Assembly: GCF_000701505.1 (NCBI RefSeq)
Contig: NZ_JNJB01000001.1
Location: 248,001 to 312,000 of the forward strand
Direction: 5' to 3'
From: Dyadobacter crusticola DSM 16708
GTDB lineage: Bacteria > Bacteroidota > Bacteroidia > Cytophagales > Spirosomataceae
DNA: 64,000 nt
Shown: piece after piece, positions 16,726-25,998 of the stretch
How positions within the stretch are numbered: the stretch's first letter is position 1
How the letters are laid out: every line of letters begins with the position of its first letter
The notes under the pieces: generated by a model
What the model was told of the DNA's origin: nothing
Database searches by the model: none
Seen by the model: the letters and a program-made list of their open reading frames with translations, nothing else
Translations under genes and position numbers: made by a program

Positions 16726-19698
16726 CTACTGCCCTCCATACATATTAAATGCAGCCAGGTGTTTCTGGAAAACTTGCTCGTACTTTTTAGCAGCGGCTTC
16801 CTGCTTGGCTTCGTGGCATTCCTGCACAATAACTTGCAGAATGTACAGGTAAACGTTACTGTCGCGGCGGCGCGTGGTTCCGTTATCCTTAGCCCACGTA
16901 AGCACTTCGTCAGCGCGGGTCACCATTGTGTCTGCTATCTTTAATGCACGGGCTGTTTCTCCCAGATCAAACAATGGCCCAATGAAGTTGGCCGAGAACT
17001 GATCGTAAGGGATACTCTCGTCAGGCATTGTCGCCAGCGATCTGTCAATCGCTTTCTTGGCTTCGTCTTTGCGACCGTCTGCCAGCAATTGACCGGCTAA
17101 GCGCAGGAATGCAATTCTTGCAGTTGCAACCGGAGAACCCAGGTACGTATTGTCGTAATAGGTATTCGGATTATCAAGCTCGCGCCAGAACATTTTGTTC
17201 ATCAAATTGTTGTACATCACGTCCGCATTCACATAACCATCGCTTGCGCCCGGCACTTTCACAGGCAACAATCTATACGCATAACCTTCCAGCTGCATAT
17301 ATTCTTTCAGGTTCAGGTAGCTGGATCCGCCCAATGTTGACGAGAAGTAGATCGGCCTTTTCCAGTCGTTTGTTGCGATGATATCAAGCATGATCAGGTC
17401 AGATTTATACAAATCACCTTTGCCGATTGTCCAGCTGATCGAGTCACTTACGAAAGGCAGCAGGTCCGACTTAATGATGTTCATCTTTTTAACCGCATCT
17501 GCATTCACCGGCAGGAACAACACCGACGAAGGCAGGATTGAAGTCATATCTCCACTCGTCAGCGGCACCTGAATAGCCTTGTTCTCCTGTTTAACCAGTC
17601 CGAGGTATTCTTTCAGGTTAATACCATTTTTCACACTCGGTATTTCATAAAAAGGAACGATATCGTTTTTACCAAAAGCATAATTGCTCTTGTCCAAGGA
17701 AATCGGAAGCGCTTCTGACAGATAGGTTTTGCGTTTCATCTGATCGATATACCAGTCGGTACCGAGCAAGCTGAGGTTACAAACTCGCACGTCGGTACGG
17801 AAACCTTCCACTTCCTGCACGTACCACAATGGGAATGTATCATTATCGCCGCCTGTAAACAGGATCGCATTCGGTGCGCAGGAGTTGAGCAGGTTTTTAG
17901 CAAAATCAACTGAATGGTACCGGTGGCTGCGGTTGTGATTGTCCCAACCTTTGGCAACCATAATAACCGGAACTACCATCGCAATGCCCGTCGCAGCAAT
18001 GGCCCTGGTCGATGAATTGCCAATAAACTTGCTGATCGCATCGGCAATAGCGAGTACTCCAAATCCGATCCAGATACAGAATATATAGAAAGATCCTACG
18101 TAGATATAGTCACGCTCGCGTGGCTCAGTTGGGGGAGAATTGAGGTAAACCACCAATGCGACGCCCGTCAGAATGAACAGCAGTCCCAAGACGAGCAGGT
18201 CTCTTTTTTGGCGGAAATACATCATCACGATACCGAACAAGCCAAGCAGGAACGGCAGCATAAAGAAGTTATCGTGCGCCTTATTGTTCTCGATCGGTTC
18301 AGGGTACTTCTTGCTGATATCCCAGGGAAGCAGATTCCCTGCACCTTCCTCGTCACTTTCCCGGCCTACGAAATTCCACAGGAAATAGCGCCAGTACATG
18401 TGACCAATCTGGTAAGAGAACATAAACGACAGGTTGTGCCCCATTGTGGGCTTCTGACCTTCGGCAAGACCAGTTAACTGCTGATATAATTGCGGGTGAC
18501 CGGGCTGCGTGCTGTACATACGCGGCAGCAACATACTGCTGCCTGGCTCATATTCATACTCAGGACGATAATCGTAGATCGCGTACTTTCCATTCTGCTT
18601 GCGGTACATCGGCGCACCACGTTTCTGACTTACCGGACGGGACACGAAAGAAGGTCCGAAAAGCAGCGGGCGGCTTCCATACTGCTCCCTTTTCAGATAG
18701 GAAACAAAGCTCAGTACGTCGTTTGGATTGTTCTCATTAATAGGCGGATTGTACTCTGCACGTACCAGCACCATCAGGTAACTCGCATAGCCGATCAATA
18801 CAAAGGCAAGTGAAAGCAAGCCTGTGTTGAGCAGCACATTGCCTTTTTGATGAGAATACCGGATCCCCCAGATCAATGCGCCCAGGAAAATGATAATGAA
18901 GAAAATAACTCCGGACTTGTAGGGCAATCCAAGCGAGTTAACAAAGAAGATCTCGAATTTACCCGCAACGCTCGGCAGGCCGGGGATGATGCCGGAGTTG
19001 ATAATAGCCAGAATCACCAAACCACCAACAAATGCCATTATTCCGCCAAAAACACTTGGTTTCGGATATTTCTTGAAATAATAAACCAATGCAAGCGCCG
19101 GAATGGTAACCAGGTTGAGCAAATGAACACCGATAGAGAGACCCACCAGGTAAGCGATCAGGATCAGCCAGCGATTTTCGGCAGCAGGATCTTCTACCCG
19201 CTCCCATCTGAAAACAGCCCAGATTACGATCGCTGTAAAAAACGAAGACATACCATATACCTCGGCTTCAACTGCTGAGAACCAGAACGAATCGGACCAG
19301 GTATAAGCCAGTGAGCCAACTGCAGCTGCACCTAGTACCAGGATCAGGTCGCCGGTTGTCATTTCGTTTTCAGGCTTGGCGACGAACTTGCGTGCAAGCA
19401 GCGTGATTGTCCAGAACAAAAACAGGATCGTGAGTGCACTGCTTAACACAGACACCATGTTGACCCAGTAAGCCACGTTGGTAAGATCGCCAAATGCTAA
19501 TAATGAGAACAAGCGGCCTATTAAAAGAAAAAAGGGTGCTCCCGGGGGGTGAGGCACCTGTAATTTGAACGCACAGGCGATAAACTCGCCACAGTCCCAA
19601 AAGCTGGCAGTTCGTTCAACGGTAAGTGCGTAGGTGATGAAGGCTATTGCGAATACAATCCAACCCGCAATGTTGTTGGAACGGTTGAAACGGGTCAT
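16726..19698 (-). CDS. DUF2723 membrane protein, O-mannosyltransferase-like
   Basis: A 990-residue protein. The N-terminal DUF2723 region (about 10-170) has ASFWDCGEFIACAFKLQVPH followed by PGAPFFLLIGRLF, the family hallmark, and about 11-13 membrane spans to about residue 580. A soluble C-terminal part (about 600-990) contains FTGGDNDTFPLWYVQE and ends with helical repeat-like segments. DUF2723 proteins resemble GT-C glycosyltransferases and are thought to act on secreted proteins in Bacteroidota; the donor and acceptor here are not known. It appears monocistronic. Confidence 0.9.
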   Translation of the reverse strand: MTRFNRSNNIAGWIVFAIAFITYALTVERTASFWDCGEFIACAFKLQVPHPPGAPFFLLIGRLFSLLAFGDLTNVAYWVNMVSVLSSALTILFLFWTITLLARKFVAKPENEMTTGDLILVLGAAAVGSLAYTWSDSFWFSAVEAEVYGMSSFFTAIVIWAVFRWERVEDPAAENRWLILIAYLVGLSIGVHLLNLVTIPALALVYYFKKYPKPSVFGGIMAFVGGLVILAIINSGIIPGLPSVAGKFEIFFVNSLGLPYKSGVIFFIIIFLGALIWGIRYSHQKGNVLLNTGLLSLAFVLIGYASYLMVLVRAEYNPPINENNPNDVLSFVSYLKREQYGSRPLLFGPSFVSRPVSQKRGAPMYRKQNGKYAIYDYRPEYEYEPGSSMLLPRMYSTQPGHPQLYQQLTGLAEGQKPTMGHNLSFMFSYQIGHMYWRYFLWNFVGRESDEEGAGNLLPWDISKKYPEPIENNKAHDNFFMLPFLLGLFGIVMMYFRQKRDLLVLGLLFILTGVALVVYLNSPPTEPRERDYIYVGSFYIFCIWIGFGVLAIADAISKFIGNSSTRAIAATGIAMVVPVIMVAKGWDNHNRSHRYHSVDFAKNLLNSCAPNAILFTGGDNDTFPLWYVQEVEGFRTDVRVCNLSLLGTDWYIDQMKRKTYLSEALPISLDKSNYAFGKNDIVPFYEIPSVKNGINLKEYLGLVKQENKAIQVPLTSGDMTSILPSSVLFLPVNADAVKKMNIIKSDLLPFVSDSISWTIGKGDLYKSDLIMLDIIATNDWKRPIYFSSTLGGSSYLNLKEYMQLEGYAYRLLPVKVPGASDGYVNADVMYNNLMNKMFWRELDNPNTYYDNTYLGSPVATARIAFLRLAGQLLADGRKDEAKKAIDRSLATMPDESIPYDQFSANFIGPLFDLGETARALKIADTMVTRADEVLTWAKDNGTTRRRDSNVYLYILQVIVQECHEAKQEAAAKKYEQVFQKHLAAFNMYGGQ

Positions 19699-19841
19699 CT
19701 GAGAGATGGTAAATTAAAAAATATGATATGCAAAATGTGCTAAACTGGTTTCATTGACAAAACAGTTTTATCAACGATGGGCCAAAAATAGCAAAATAAC
19801 AACAAGGTAAAGTCCCTTACTCTCTTAAAAAGTGTTAAGAA

Positions 19842-21167
19842 CTACTTGTAAAAAATCCATTTCGCCAGCTCCTTATAGGTCACCTTTTTCCCGTACATCA
19901 GAATACCCACACGGTAAATCCGGGCAGCCAGCCAGGTAGTTGCCATAAAGCCCAGAACAAGCAAAACCATCGATAATGCAATCTCCCAGGCAGGTACGCC
20001 AAACGGGATCCGCACCATCATGATGATCGGTGATGTGAATGGAATGATCGAGGTCCAGAATGCGAGACTTCCGTCGGGATCGCGGAGTACGAACTGCGCG
20101 AATACGAACGAGAAAATAATTGGCAAGGTAATGGGCAGCATAAACTGCTGCGTGTCCGCATCATTGTCGACCGCCGCCCCTACTGCGCCAAAAAGCGCGC
20201 TGTAAAGCAGGTACCCGCCCAGATAGTAAAACAGAAAACAGCCCAGAATGAGCGGAATGTTGAGACTATTGATAGCGCCAAGTACTTCCGTTATCGGGTT
20301 TTCCACAGATCCGCCGGGTACATTCTGGTTGGGCATTCCCTTTTGTACATTCTCCATTTGCTGCTGCATTTGCACGGAATCTTTCGGTATCTGACTGCTC
20401 AGAATAGCAGAAGTGGCACTTGTAAGTGCGGTTGTGAGCAGGATCCAGAGTACAAACTGGGTAAGCCCCACAAGTGCTACTCCGATGATTTTACCCAACA
20501 TCAATTGGAATGGCTTTACGGATGATATAATTACCTCAACAATGCGGCTGGTTTTCTCTTCGGTGATCCCGCGCATTACCTGCGTTCCATAAATAAAAAC
20601 AGACATATAGATCAGAAACGCGCAGATCCCACCAATAACAGTAGCTGCGCCTGAACTACTGGTTTTCTCCCCTTCCTCACTCAGGCTGATCGTTTCCGAG
20701 CTGACATTGACACGTGAATCTTCCAGTATTTTGTGTGTAATACCTGCCTCCGAGAGCTTGATATCTTCAATCTGTTTTTCAATAACCTTCTCGATTTCGG
20801 ATTTAAGGTCCATACTGACATTTTTTGCAGCATATATCTTCACCGATTTGGGCTCTTTGATCACATTCTTCGGGATGTAAACCAATGCATTTGCCTCCGC
20901 TTTTCTGAAACCCGTTTTAGCAGAATCAAGATCGCCGGTAATGAAGCTGAATTTTAATGTTTCAGAATCCTTGAATTCATTGCGGAACAAGCCGCTTTCG
21001 TCCAGAACCTGTACGGTCTTCGTATCGATGGATCCGATCGCTACCCAGATCACTACCGCATAAAAGCCCACGAACAGCAGCGGGCCCAGCAAGGTCATGA
21101 TCAGAAAGGATTTCTTTTTGACACGGACGAGGTATTCTCTTTTTATGACAAGGAAAATATTGCGCAT
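19842..21167 (-). CDS. ABC-2 type transporter permease (NatB-like)
   Basis: A 441-residue membrane subunit of an exporter. One N-terminal span (about 20-45) leads into a large extracytoplasmic domain (about 50-175), followed by about five C-terminal spans, the layout of NatB and ABC-2 family permeases. Landmarks are SRIVEVIISSVKPFQLMLGK (about 207-226) and a C-terminal MYGKKVTYKELAKW. The ATPase gene lies 30 bp upstream on the same strand, so the pair forms one transporter. Sodium export is the described role for NatAB; the substrate here is unproven. Confidence 0.9.
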   Translation of the reverse strand: MRNIFLVIKREYLVRVKKKSFLIMTLLGPLLFVGFYAVVIWVAIGSIDTKTVQVLDESGLFRNEFKDSETLKFSFITGDLDSAKTGFRKAEANALVYIPKNVIKEPKSVKIYAAKNVSMDLKSEIEKVIEKQIEDIKLSEAGITHKILEDSRVNVSSETISLSEEGEKTSSSGAATVIGGICAFLIYMSVFIYGTQVMRGITEEKTSRIVEVIISSVKPFQLMLGKIIGVALVGLTQFVLWILLTTALTSATSAILSSQIPKDSVQMQQQMENVQKGMPNQNVPGGSVENPITEVLGAINSLNIPLILGCFLFYYLGGYLLYSALFGAVGAAVDNDADTQQFMLPITLPIIFSFVFAQFVLRDPDGSLAFWTSIIPFTSPIIMMVRIPFGVPAWEIALSMVLLVLGFMATTWLAARIYRVGILMYGKKVTYKELAKWIFYK

Positions 21168-21197
21168 TTGGAAGGAAGTTAAGGTTGGTTAAGCAGC

Positions 21198-22112
21198 TCA
21201 GGCCTCAGGTATCTCATTAACAGACCGCATGAAGATATCGCTCATACTTGGTATGTTCTCGCCGAAGGAACGGATTTCTACATTAGGTAAAAGGCTAGCC
21301 AATAATGCGTTAGGACTTCTATTCTCACCAATATGAATGGTCGCCCGGCGGTAATCGTCTTCCACTTCTTTGTCAGCCGATATTTCGAAAAGTCCCTCCA
21401 AGACGGGTAGCGAACCTTTGTATTCGACGAAGTAAGTGTTTGTTTTAAACTGCTCTTTGATTTCCTTTTTTGGGCCGTCCAGCACCTTTTTCGATTTATG
21501 TATCAAAGCTATGTGATCGCAAAGCTCTTCAACGGTTTCCATCCGGTGTGTGGAGAAAATGATCGTGCAGCCTTTCTGTTTAAGTTCCAGGATCTCGTCG
21601 CGGATCAGGTTGGCATTGATGGGGTCAAATCCCGAGAAAGGTTCATCGAGAATGATCAGGTCCGGCTCGTGCAAAACAGTGGATACAAACTGGATTTTCT
21701 GCTGCATTCCTTTTGACAAGTCGGACACACTTTTATCCCACCAGGTTTTGATGTCAAACTTAACAAACCAGTGTTTCAGCTTTTCCATTGCCTCTTTTTG
21801 AGACAAACCTTTGAGTTGCGCCAGGTACAGCAGCTGGTCACCCACTTTCATTTTCTTATACAAACCCCTTTCTTCGGGCAGGTAACCTATTCTCGAAATG
21901 TGTTTGTCACCTAACAACTCCCCGTCGAACAGGATCTCGCCTTTGTCCGGGCCTGTGATCTGGTTGATAATGCGGATCAGCGAAGTTTTCCCCGCGCCAT
22001 TCGGACCGAGCAAGCCGAAGATCTTTCCTCTTGGAATGGAGATACTTACATCATCGAGTGCCACGTGATTGGCGTACTCTTTAGTAACATTTCTGACTTC
22101 TATGATATTCAT
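21198..22112 (-). CDS. ABC transporter ATP-binding protein (NatA-like)
   Basis: A 304-residue ATPase. Walker A GLLGPNGAGKTSLI (about 33-46), Q-loop region near 80-90, signature DLSKGMQQKIQ (about 137-147), Walker B LIILDEPFSGFDP (about 159-171) and H-loop STHRM (about 196-200) are intact. The C-terminal extension (about 210-304) with NVEIRSFGENIPSMSDIFMR matches the ABC-2/NatA subfamily with a DUF4162-like tail. It drives the permease encoded directly downstream. Confidence 0.95.
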   Translation of the reverse strand: MNIIEVRNVTKEYANHVALDDVSISIPRGKIFGLLGPNGAGKTSLIRIINQITGPDKGEILFDGELLGDKHISRIGYLPEERGLYKKMKVGDQLLYLAQLKGLSQKEAMEKLKHWFVKFDIKTWWDKSVSDLSKGMQQKIQFVSTVLHEPDLIILDEPFSGFDPINANLIRDEILELKQKGCTIIFSTHRMETVEELCDHIALIHKSKKVLDGPKKEIKEQFKTNTYFVEYKGSLPVLEGLFEISADKEVEDDYRRATIHIGENRSPNALLASLLPNVEIRSFGENIPSMSDIFMRSVNEIPEA

Positions 22113-22206
22113 TTGCTGAGAATCCAGGGTTAAGGCACCAAAAAGTGCAAAGTAGAGGGGTATTATTAAAGTTACAAGCAGAAAGCGGATTTTGGTGACC
22201 AGCGGT

Positions 22207-22240
22207 AAAAATAAAAAAGCGGGCGGGAAACCGCTCGCTT
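22207..22240 (-). terminator. Hairpin terminator after the small membrane protein gene
   Basis: AAGCGAGCGG and CCGCCCGCTT pair (one G-U) around a 4-nt loop, followed on the minus strand by TTTTTTATTTTT. It lies about 24 nt beyond the stop of the gene ending at 22264. Confidence 0.88.
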
Positions 22241-22263
22241 TATCAATGAAGGTGTGCGAAGTA

Positions 22264-22701
22264 TCAGATCACATATTTCTCCCGGATCTGGAATAAGATC
22301 CAAAATCCGATTACGGCGCCAAAAACTGCAAAAAGCAAGGCGAGCTGTACAAGGTTACTCACAACACCGATCAGCACGGCATAGTAAAGCAAATTCCAGC
22401 CAGCGCGTTTTCTGGCGCGCAACGGATTGAATGCCATCAGGTACATAATCAATGTGAGTATACCTAATGCAATACTGAGATAGAAGTTAAACCCGATCCC
22501 GGCCGGCATTGCGCCAAGGCCTAATGCAGCACTGCCGATGCCGAAAGCAGTGACAAGTCCAAATACTGCGATAATCGATAAAACAAGAATAAAGTAAGGT
22601 CCGTAAGTGACCAAAAACTCCTTAACGCTTTCGGAAAACGGCGGGAATTTGCCGAGAAAGATAGGTTCAAGTTCCTTTTCAAGAGGTAGTTTTGATTCCA
22701 T
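22264..22701 (-). CDS. Small integral membrane protein, function unknown
   Basis: A 145-residue protein. A soluble N-terminus (about 1-28, KELEPIFLGKFPPFSESVKE) is followed by about four hydrophobic spans (31-58, 70-90, 102-120, 122-138) with a basic cytoplasmic loop FNPLRARKRAGWN at about 90-102. I do not recognise a named family. It stands alone between its own terminator and a 140-bp upstream gap. Confidence 0.75.
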   Translation of the reverse strand: MESKLPLEKELEPIFLGKFPPFSESVKEFLVTYGPYFILVLSIIAVFGLVTAFGIGSAALGLGAMPAGIGFNFYLSIALGILTLIMYLMAFNPLRARKRAGWNLLYYAVLIGVVSNLVQLALLFAVFGAVIGFWILFQIREKYVI

Positions 22702-22841
22702 TGAGGGGCGATTTTATGGTTAAAAAGAGATAAATAAATCTAGTCAGATTCCCTGCAAACCTAACGCCCCATTCTTTAACGTGCCGCTATTGTTTAGCCA
22801 GCGGCTATTCCTTTGTCAAAAACCTATTTACTGGTACCTGC

Positions 22842-23246
22842 CTAATCTTCCGGATAAGGCACGAAAACAAAACCTGAGAATTCGCCGATCAATGCAAACA
22901 GGCAGCAATATTCATCGGCGTTTTTGTAGTTTTCGGTAAAAAGCAGCATTGATTCTTCCCCGATCAATTTCCGATCTACAAACTCCTGCATATAAGATGC
23001 CCGGTAGCTGAATTTATTTGACAGCTCCTGTGCATCAATCAGCAATGCGCCGATGTGCAGCTCATTGTTGGTCACTACAAAAATGGGAAAATCCGAAAAT
23101 CCGCGTTTGCGGATCTGGTAAGAAGCCTCCTTTAACTGGTCGGCCACTTTTACAAAATCCTCTGATATATGCCCCATCAGCTTCTGATTCAATTCCGGAG
23201 AATTAGCATCATCCATCAAGGCGTTTTCGTTACTGTTGTTGATCAT
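22842..23246 (-). CDS. Conserved-looking cytosolic protein, function unknown
   Basis: A 134-residue soluble protein with no signal peptide or membrane span. The N-terminus is acidic and Asn-rich, followed by a predicted alpha/beta domain (SDFPIFVVTNNELHIGALLI, then CCLFALIGEFSGFVFVPYPED). I recognise no motif. Codon use is like its neighbours, supporting a real gene. A repeat-rich region lies directly upstream of its start at 23246. Confidence 0.7.
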   Translation of the reverse strand: MINNSNENALMDDANSPELNQKLMGHISEDFVKVADQLKEASYQIRKRGFSDFPIFVVTNNELHIGALLIDAQELSNKFSYRASYMQEFVDRKLIGEESMLLFTENYKNADEYCCLFALIGEFSGFVFVPYPED

Positions 23247-23248
23247 TG

Positions 23249-23475
23249 TTTTTAGATTACTTCGGCTTTCGGCTTTCGGCGGTCAGCTTTTTTACTTCGG
23301 CGGTCGGCCGTCGGCGATTTTTTTAGATTACTTCGGCTTTCAGCTTTCAGCCGTCAGCTTTTTTTTACTTCGGCTTTTGGCAGTTGGCTTTTTTATTCTT
23401 TGGCTTCGACAATCAGCATTTTTACTTTTACATCAAAAGAAGCCGATAGCTGAAAGCCGACTGCCGACGGCCCCT
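23249..23475. repeat. Degenerate tandem repeats of GGCTTTCGGCGGTCAGC type
   Basis: The gap between two minus-strand genes is filled with imperfect units. Two longer copies, 23249-23294 and 23320-23367 (71-bp step), both run TTTTTAGATTACTTCGGCTT and onward with only a few changes. Shorter derivatives follow near 23365-23395 and 23400-23420, and an inverted unit (AGCCGATAGCTGAAAGCCGA) sits at 23441-23460. T-runs separate units. There is no coding potential. It may act as termination signal for the gene at 22842's upstream neighbour or as a dispersed element. Confidence 0.8.
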
Positions 23476-24702
23476 TCACATTCTCGCAGCCAGCAACAAC
23501 GTCAGATCTTTGTACCGCATGTTGAAGCTTCGGGCGATGTGGGAGTTGGTGAGTGTTCCTTTGTGACAATAAACTCCCTTCATAAACCAACGGTTGGCAT
23601 AAATCATTTCCTCAATGCCACCTATTGTGCCGGTTTGCAACAAAAATGGTAAAAATACATTGCTCAATGCGGTGCTTGCAGTATGCGCCACGCGCGACGG
23701 AATGTTCGGTACGCAATAATGGATTACGTCATTGTATTTGAAAGTCGGGTTCTTGTGAGTAGTCATTCTTGATGTTTCGAAAGAGCCGCCCTGATCAATA
23801 CTTACATCGATGATTACTGAGCCTGCCTTCATTTTCGAGACCATTTCTTTGGTAACAACCAACGGGCTCAATCCGTTTTCAGCGCGCATTGTCCCAATTA
23901 CTACATCTGCCCGGCCAATTGCCTCCGCAAGGATATCGGAGTCAATGATAGAAGTATAAAGGTTTTGACCAATCGCATATTTCAGCCTCTGCAATCTGTA
24001 AATGTGTTTGTCAAACACCTTCACATCAGCCCCGACGCTGATTGCAGCCCGCGTCGCGTATTCAGCGACCGTACCTGCGCCCAGGATCACGATCTTGGTC
24101 GGCGGAACGCCCGTTATTCCTCCCAAAATGATACCGCGACCGCCATTTGGTGTCGACAGGTACTCGGCAGCGATCAGAAGCACCGTACTGCCGGCAATTT
24201 CTCCCATTGCACGGATAATCGGCTTACCTCCAACTTTGTCCTCGATCAGCTCATAGCCGATTCCGGTAATTTTCAATTCATTCAGCTTCTCGAAATATTG
24301 TTTTTCCAGCGCAGGCAGATTGAGCGCAGAAATGACCGTAGTACCGGACTTTACGTAACCGAATTCACCGTCTACAAGCGGCTCGATTTTGAGGATAACC
24401 TTGGCCTGATACACTTCCTCGGGAGTTTGCACGATCTTGGCCCCGGCCTCGCTATACTCGTGGTCTGAGAGGTTCGCTCCTTTTCCGGCATCTTTCTCCA
24501 CCCAAACCTCATGACCGTTCCGCACCAGTATCCCGACCGCGTCCGGCGTCAATGCAATCCTGTTTTCCTGCAGCGAAACCTCCCTAGGAAGACCTATGTG
24601 CAATGCATTCTGATCTTTACGAACAGCCATTAATGACTCCTGGGGATATAATATCGACTGCTTGGCCAGCTCTTCGAAGCCGGTGATCTGTGATTGCGCC
24701 AT
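23476..24702 (-). CDS. Alanine dehydrogenase-like NAD-dependent oxidoreductase
   Basis: A 408-residue protein of the alanine dehydrogenase/PntA family. The N-terminal catalytic domain begins after a 35-residue extension (LPREVSLQENRIALTPDAV), with the Rossmann NAD site VVILGAGTVAEYATRAA-like at about 207-222 and the family stretch VIIDVSIDQGG at about 302-312. Arg in ENRIALTP and Asp in IDQGG are conserved, but the position of the catalytic His of alanine dehydrogenases (LHLA) reads ALNLPA. Reversible deamination of alanine to pyruvate is therefore probable, not certain; a related amino-acid dehydrogenase or transhydrogenase-like role is possible. Confidence 0.8.
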   Translation of the reverse strand: MAQSQITGFEELAKQSILYPQESLMAVRKDQNALHIGLPREVSLQENRIALTPDAVGILVRNGHEVWVEKDAGKGANLSDHEYSEAGAKIVQTPEEVYQAKVILKIEPLVDGEFGYVKSGTTVISALNLPALEKQYFEKLNELKITGIGYELIEDKVGGKPIIRAMGEIAGSTVLLIAAEYLSTPNGGRGIILGGITGVPPTKIVILGAGTVAEYATRAAISVGADVKVFDKHIYRLQRLKYAIGQNLYTSIIDSDILAEAIGRADVVIGTMRAENGLSPLVVTKEMVSKMKAGSVIIDVSIDQGGSFETSRMTTHKNPTFKYNDVIHYCVPNIPSRVAHTASTALSNVFLPFLLQTGTIGGIEEMIYANRWFMKGVYCHKGTLTNSHIARSFNMRYKDLTLLLAARM

Positions 24703-24742
24703 TGAACGAAGAAAGTGAAACTAAATCCGGTATGTGTTATTC

Positions 24743-25174
24743 TTAAATCCTCTTAACATTTAATATTCTCGTGCCATTTTCGTCTGCGCTGAGGTCAAGA
24801 TGCAGGTAATGCTCCGGCCAGAGGGATGCGATCATTCCCGGCCATTCCACGAAGCAGAATGAGCCTGAATCGAAATACTCCTCAATTCCCATATCCAATG
24901 CTTCCGTTTCATCTTTGATCCGGTAAAAATCAAAGTGAAAAACAGCATCCTGACCTGCCGCGTACTCATTTACGAGCGAAAACGTGGGACTTTGTACGTG
25001 TGACTGAACGCCTAAATGCCTGCAAATGGCTTTGATCAATGTCGTCTTGCCCGCGCCCATGTGACCTTCAAAAAGCCACACCGGGATATCCTTTCCAAAT
25101 TGCATCAGTTCTGCGGATACCTGCTCCAACTCTTCCAATTTGCTGAACCGTATTGTCACTGGCTGATTGCTCAT
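24743..25174 (-). CDS. tsaE: tRNA threonylcarbamoyladenosine biosynthesis ATPase TsaE
   Basis: A 143-residue cytosolic P-loop ATPase needed with TsaB and TsaD for t6A37 modification of ANN-decoding tRNAs. Walker A is GHMGAGKTTLIKAI (about 38-51); the family stretch HVQSPTFSLVNEY (about 59-71), HFDFYRIKDETEALDMGIEE (about 79-98) and FVEWP are all present. Length matches the family. It lies 40 bp upstream of the alanine dehydrogenase-like gene on the same strand, so the two may be co-transcribed. Confidence 0.95.
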   Translation of the reverse strand: MSNQPVTIRFSKLEELEQVSAELMQFGKDIPVWLFEGHMGAGKTTLIKAICRHLGVQSHVQSPTFSLVNEYAAGQDAVFHFDFYRIKDETEALDMGIEEYFDSGSFCFVEWPGMIASLWPEHYLHLDLSADENGTRILNVKRI

Positions 25175-25408
25175 TTTACAAAAATAAACATTTTGAAAGA
25201 ACCCGGCATATAATGTGCGTGGAAGACCAGTCTATAAAACAAATGTCGTTGCATCGGCGGTTCAAGGAATGTTGAATTTCACTCCGTTCTTTCAAACTCC
25301 AGCGAGCTTCCCTAATTCAATCAGAAAGATAGTTTAAGGCACTAAGTTTCTTTTTCTGAGCGGGCCGGAGAACAATGCGCACAAACTGATAATCAAAAAC
25401 TAGTTTTC

Positions 25409-25744
25409 CTACATCACGTGAATCTCTTCTATTGCGAATCTATATTCGTCCTCTCCAACATCAAATACCCGGCAGCCCACTGTTAAATCTCCACGTTCTC
25501 CATCATAATACAGGGGTATGTCAGCTGCTACTTGATTGGGATACAATGTTTCAAAAAGGTAGGTATCTTCTATGACGTCGTCAGGAGTGGGAGACAGTGT
25601 TCCTGGGTGGGAATCCACGATCTCTTCAATCTCCTCCTCGGTCAGTTCCTTTTCATAATCCAGATCATAAACTAGTCCGAATTGCCTGTTTGCAATGAGC
25701 GTCATCAGTTGCTTGAAAGCTAAAATCGCTTTATCCTTTTCCAT
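25409..25744 (-). CDS. Small acidic protein, function unknown
   Basis: A 111-residue soluble protein starting at MEKDKAIL; a start five codons earlier (25759) is possible. It is strongly acidic (KELTEEEIEEIVDSHPG) and ends with a predicted beta-rich part (GDLTVGCRVFDVGEDEYRF, then AIEEIHVM). I recognise no family with confidence. It is isolated between gaps of about 230 bp on each side. Confidence 0.65.
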   Translation of the reverse strand: MEKDKAILAFKQLMTLIANRQFGLVYDLDYEKELTEEEIEEIVDSHPGTLSPTPDDVIEDTYLFETLYPNQVAADIPLYYDGERGDLTVGCRVFDVGEDEYRFAIEEIHVM

Positions 25745-25946
25745 ACATTCAATTCTCATTTGAAACGTGTTCTCGTCTTTGTATCCAAAGTTACTCCAAG
25801 ATTACCGATTGCTATTTTATGCTCTGCCGCAGGACTGTTGCTTTTCCTCGCAAGTGTACAGAAAGTGCATTCCAGTATCTGTTTCCGGGCATACCTCGGA
25901 CCGCAACGTCTTGTTATGATATGGCGAGCTCGCACAATCCTATAAA

Positions 25947-25980
25947 ACAAAAAACCGGAGCTGCGACCCATCTCCGGTTT
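25947..25980 (-). terminator. Terminator of the Tat-exported oxidoreductase gene
   Basis: AAACCGGAG and CTCCGGTTT pair perfectly around an 11-nt loop; the minus strand continues TTTTTTGTTTTAT. It lies about 20 nt after the stop at 25999. Confidence 0.85.
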
Positions 25981-25998
25981 ACTTTCAATATTCTTTAC

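Noticed and set aside
23249..23475. Possible CRISPR array
   Set aside because: Unit lengths and spacing are irregular, units are degenerate and low in complexity, one is inverted, and no cas gene is nearby.
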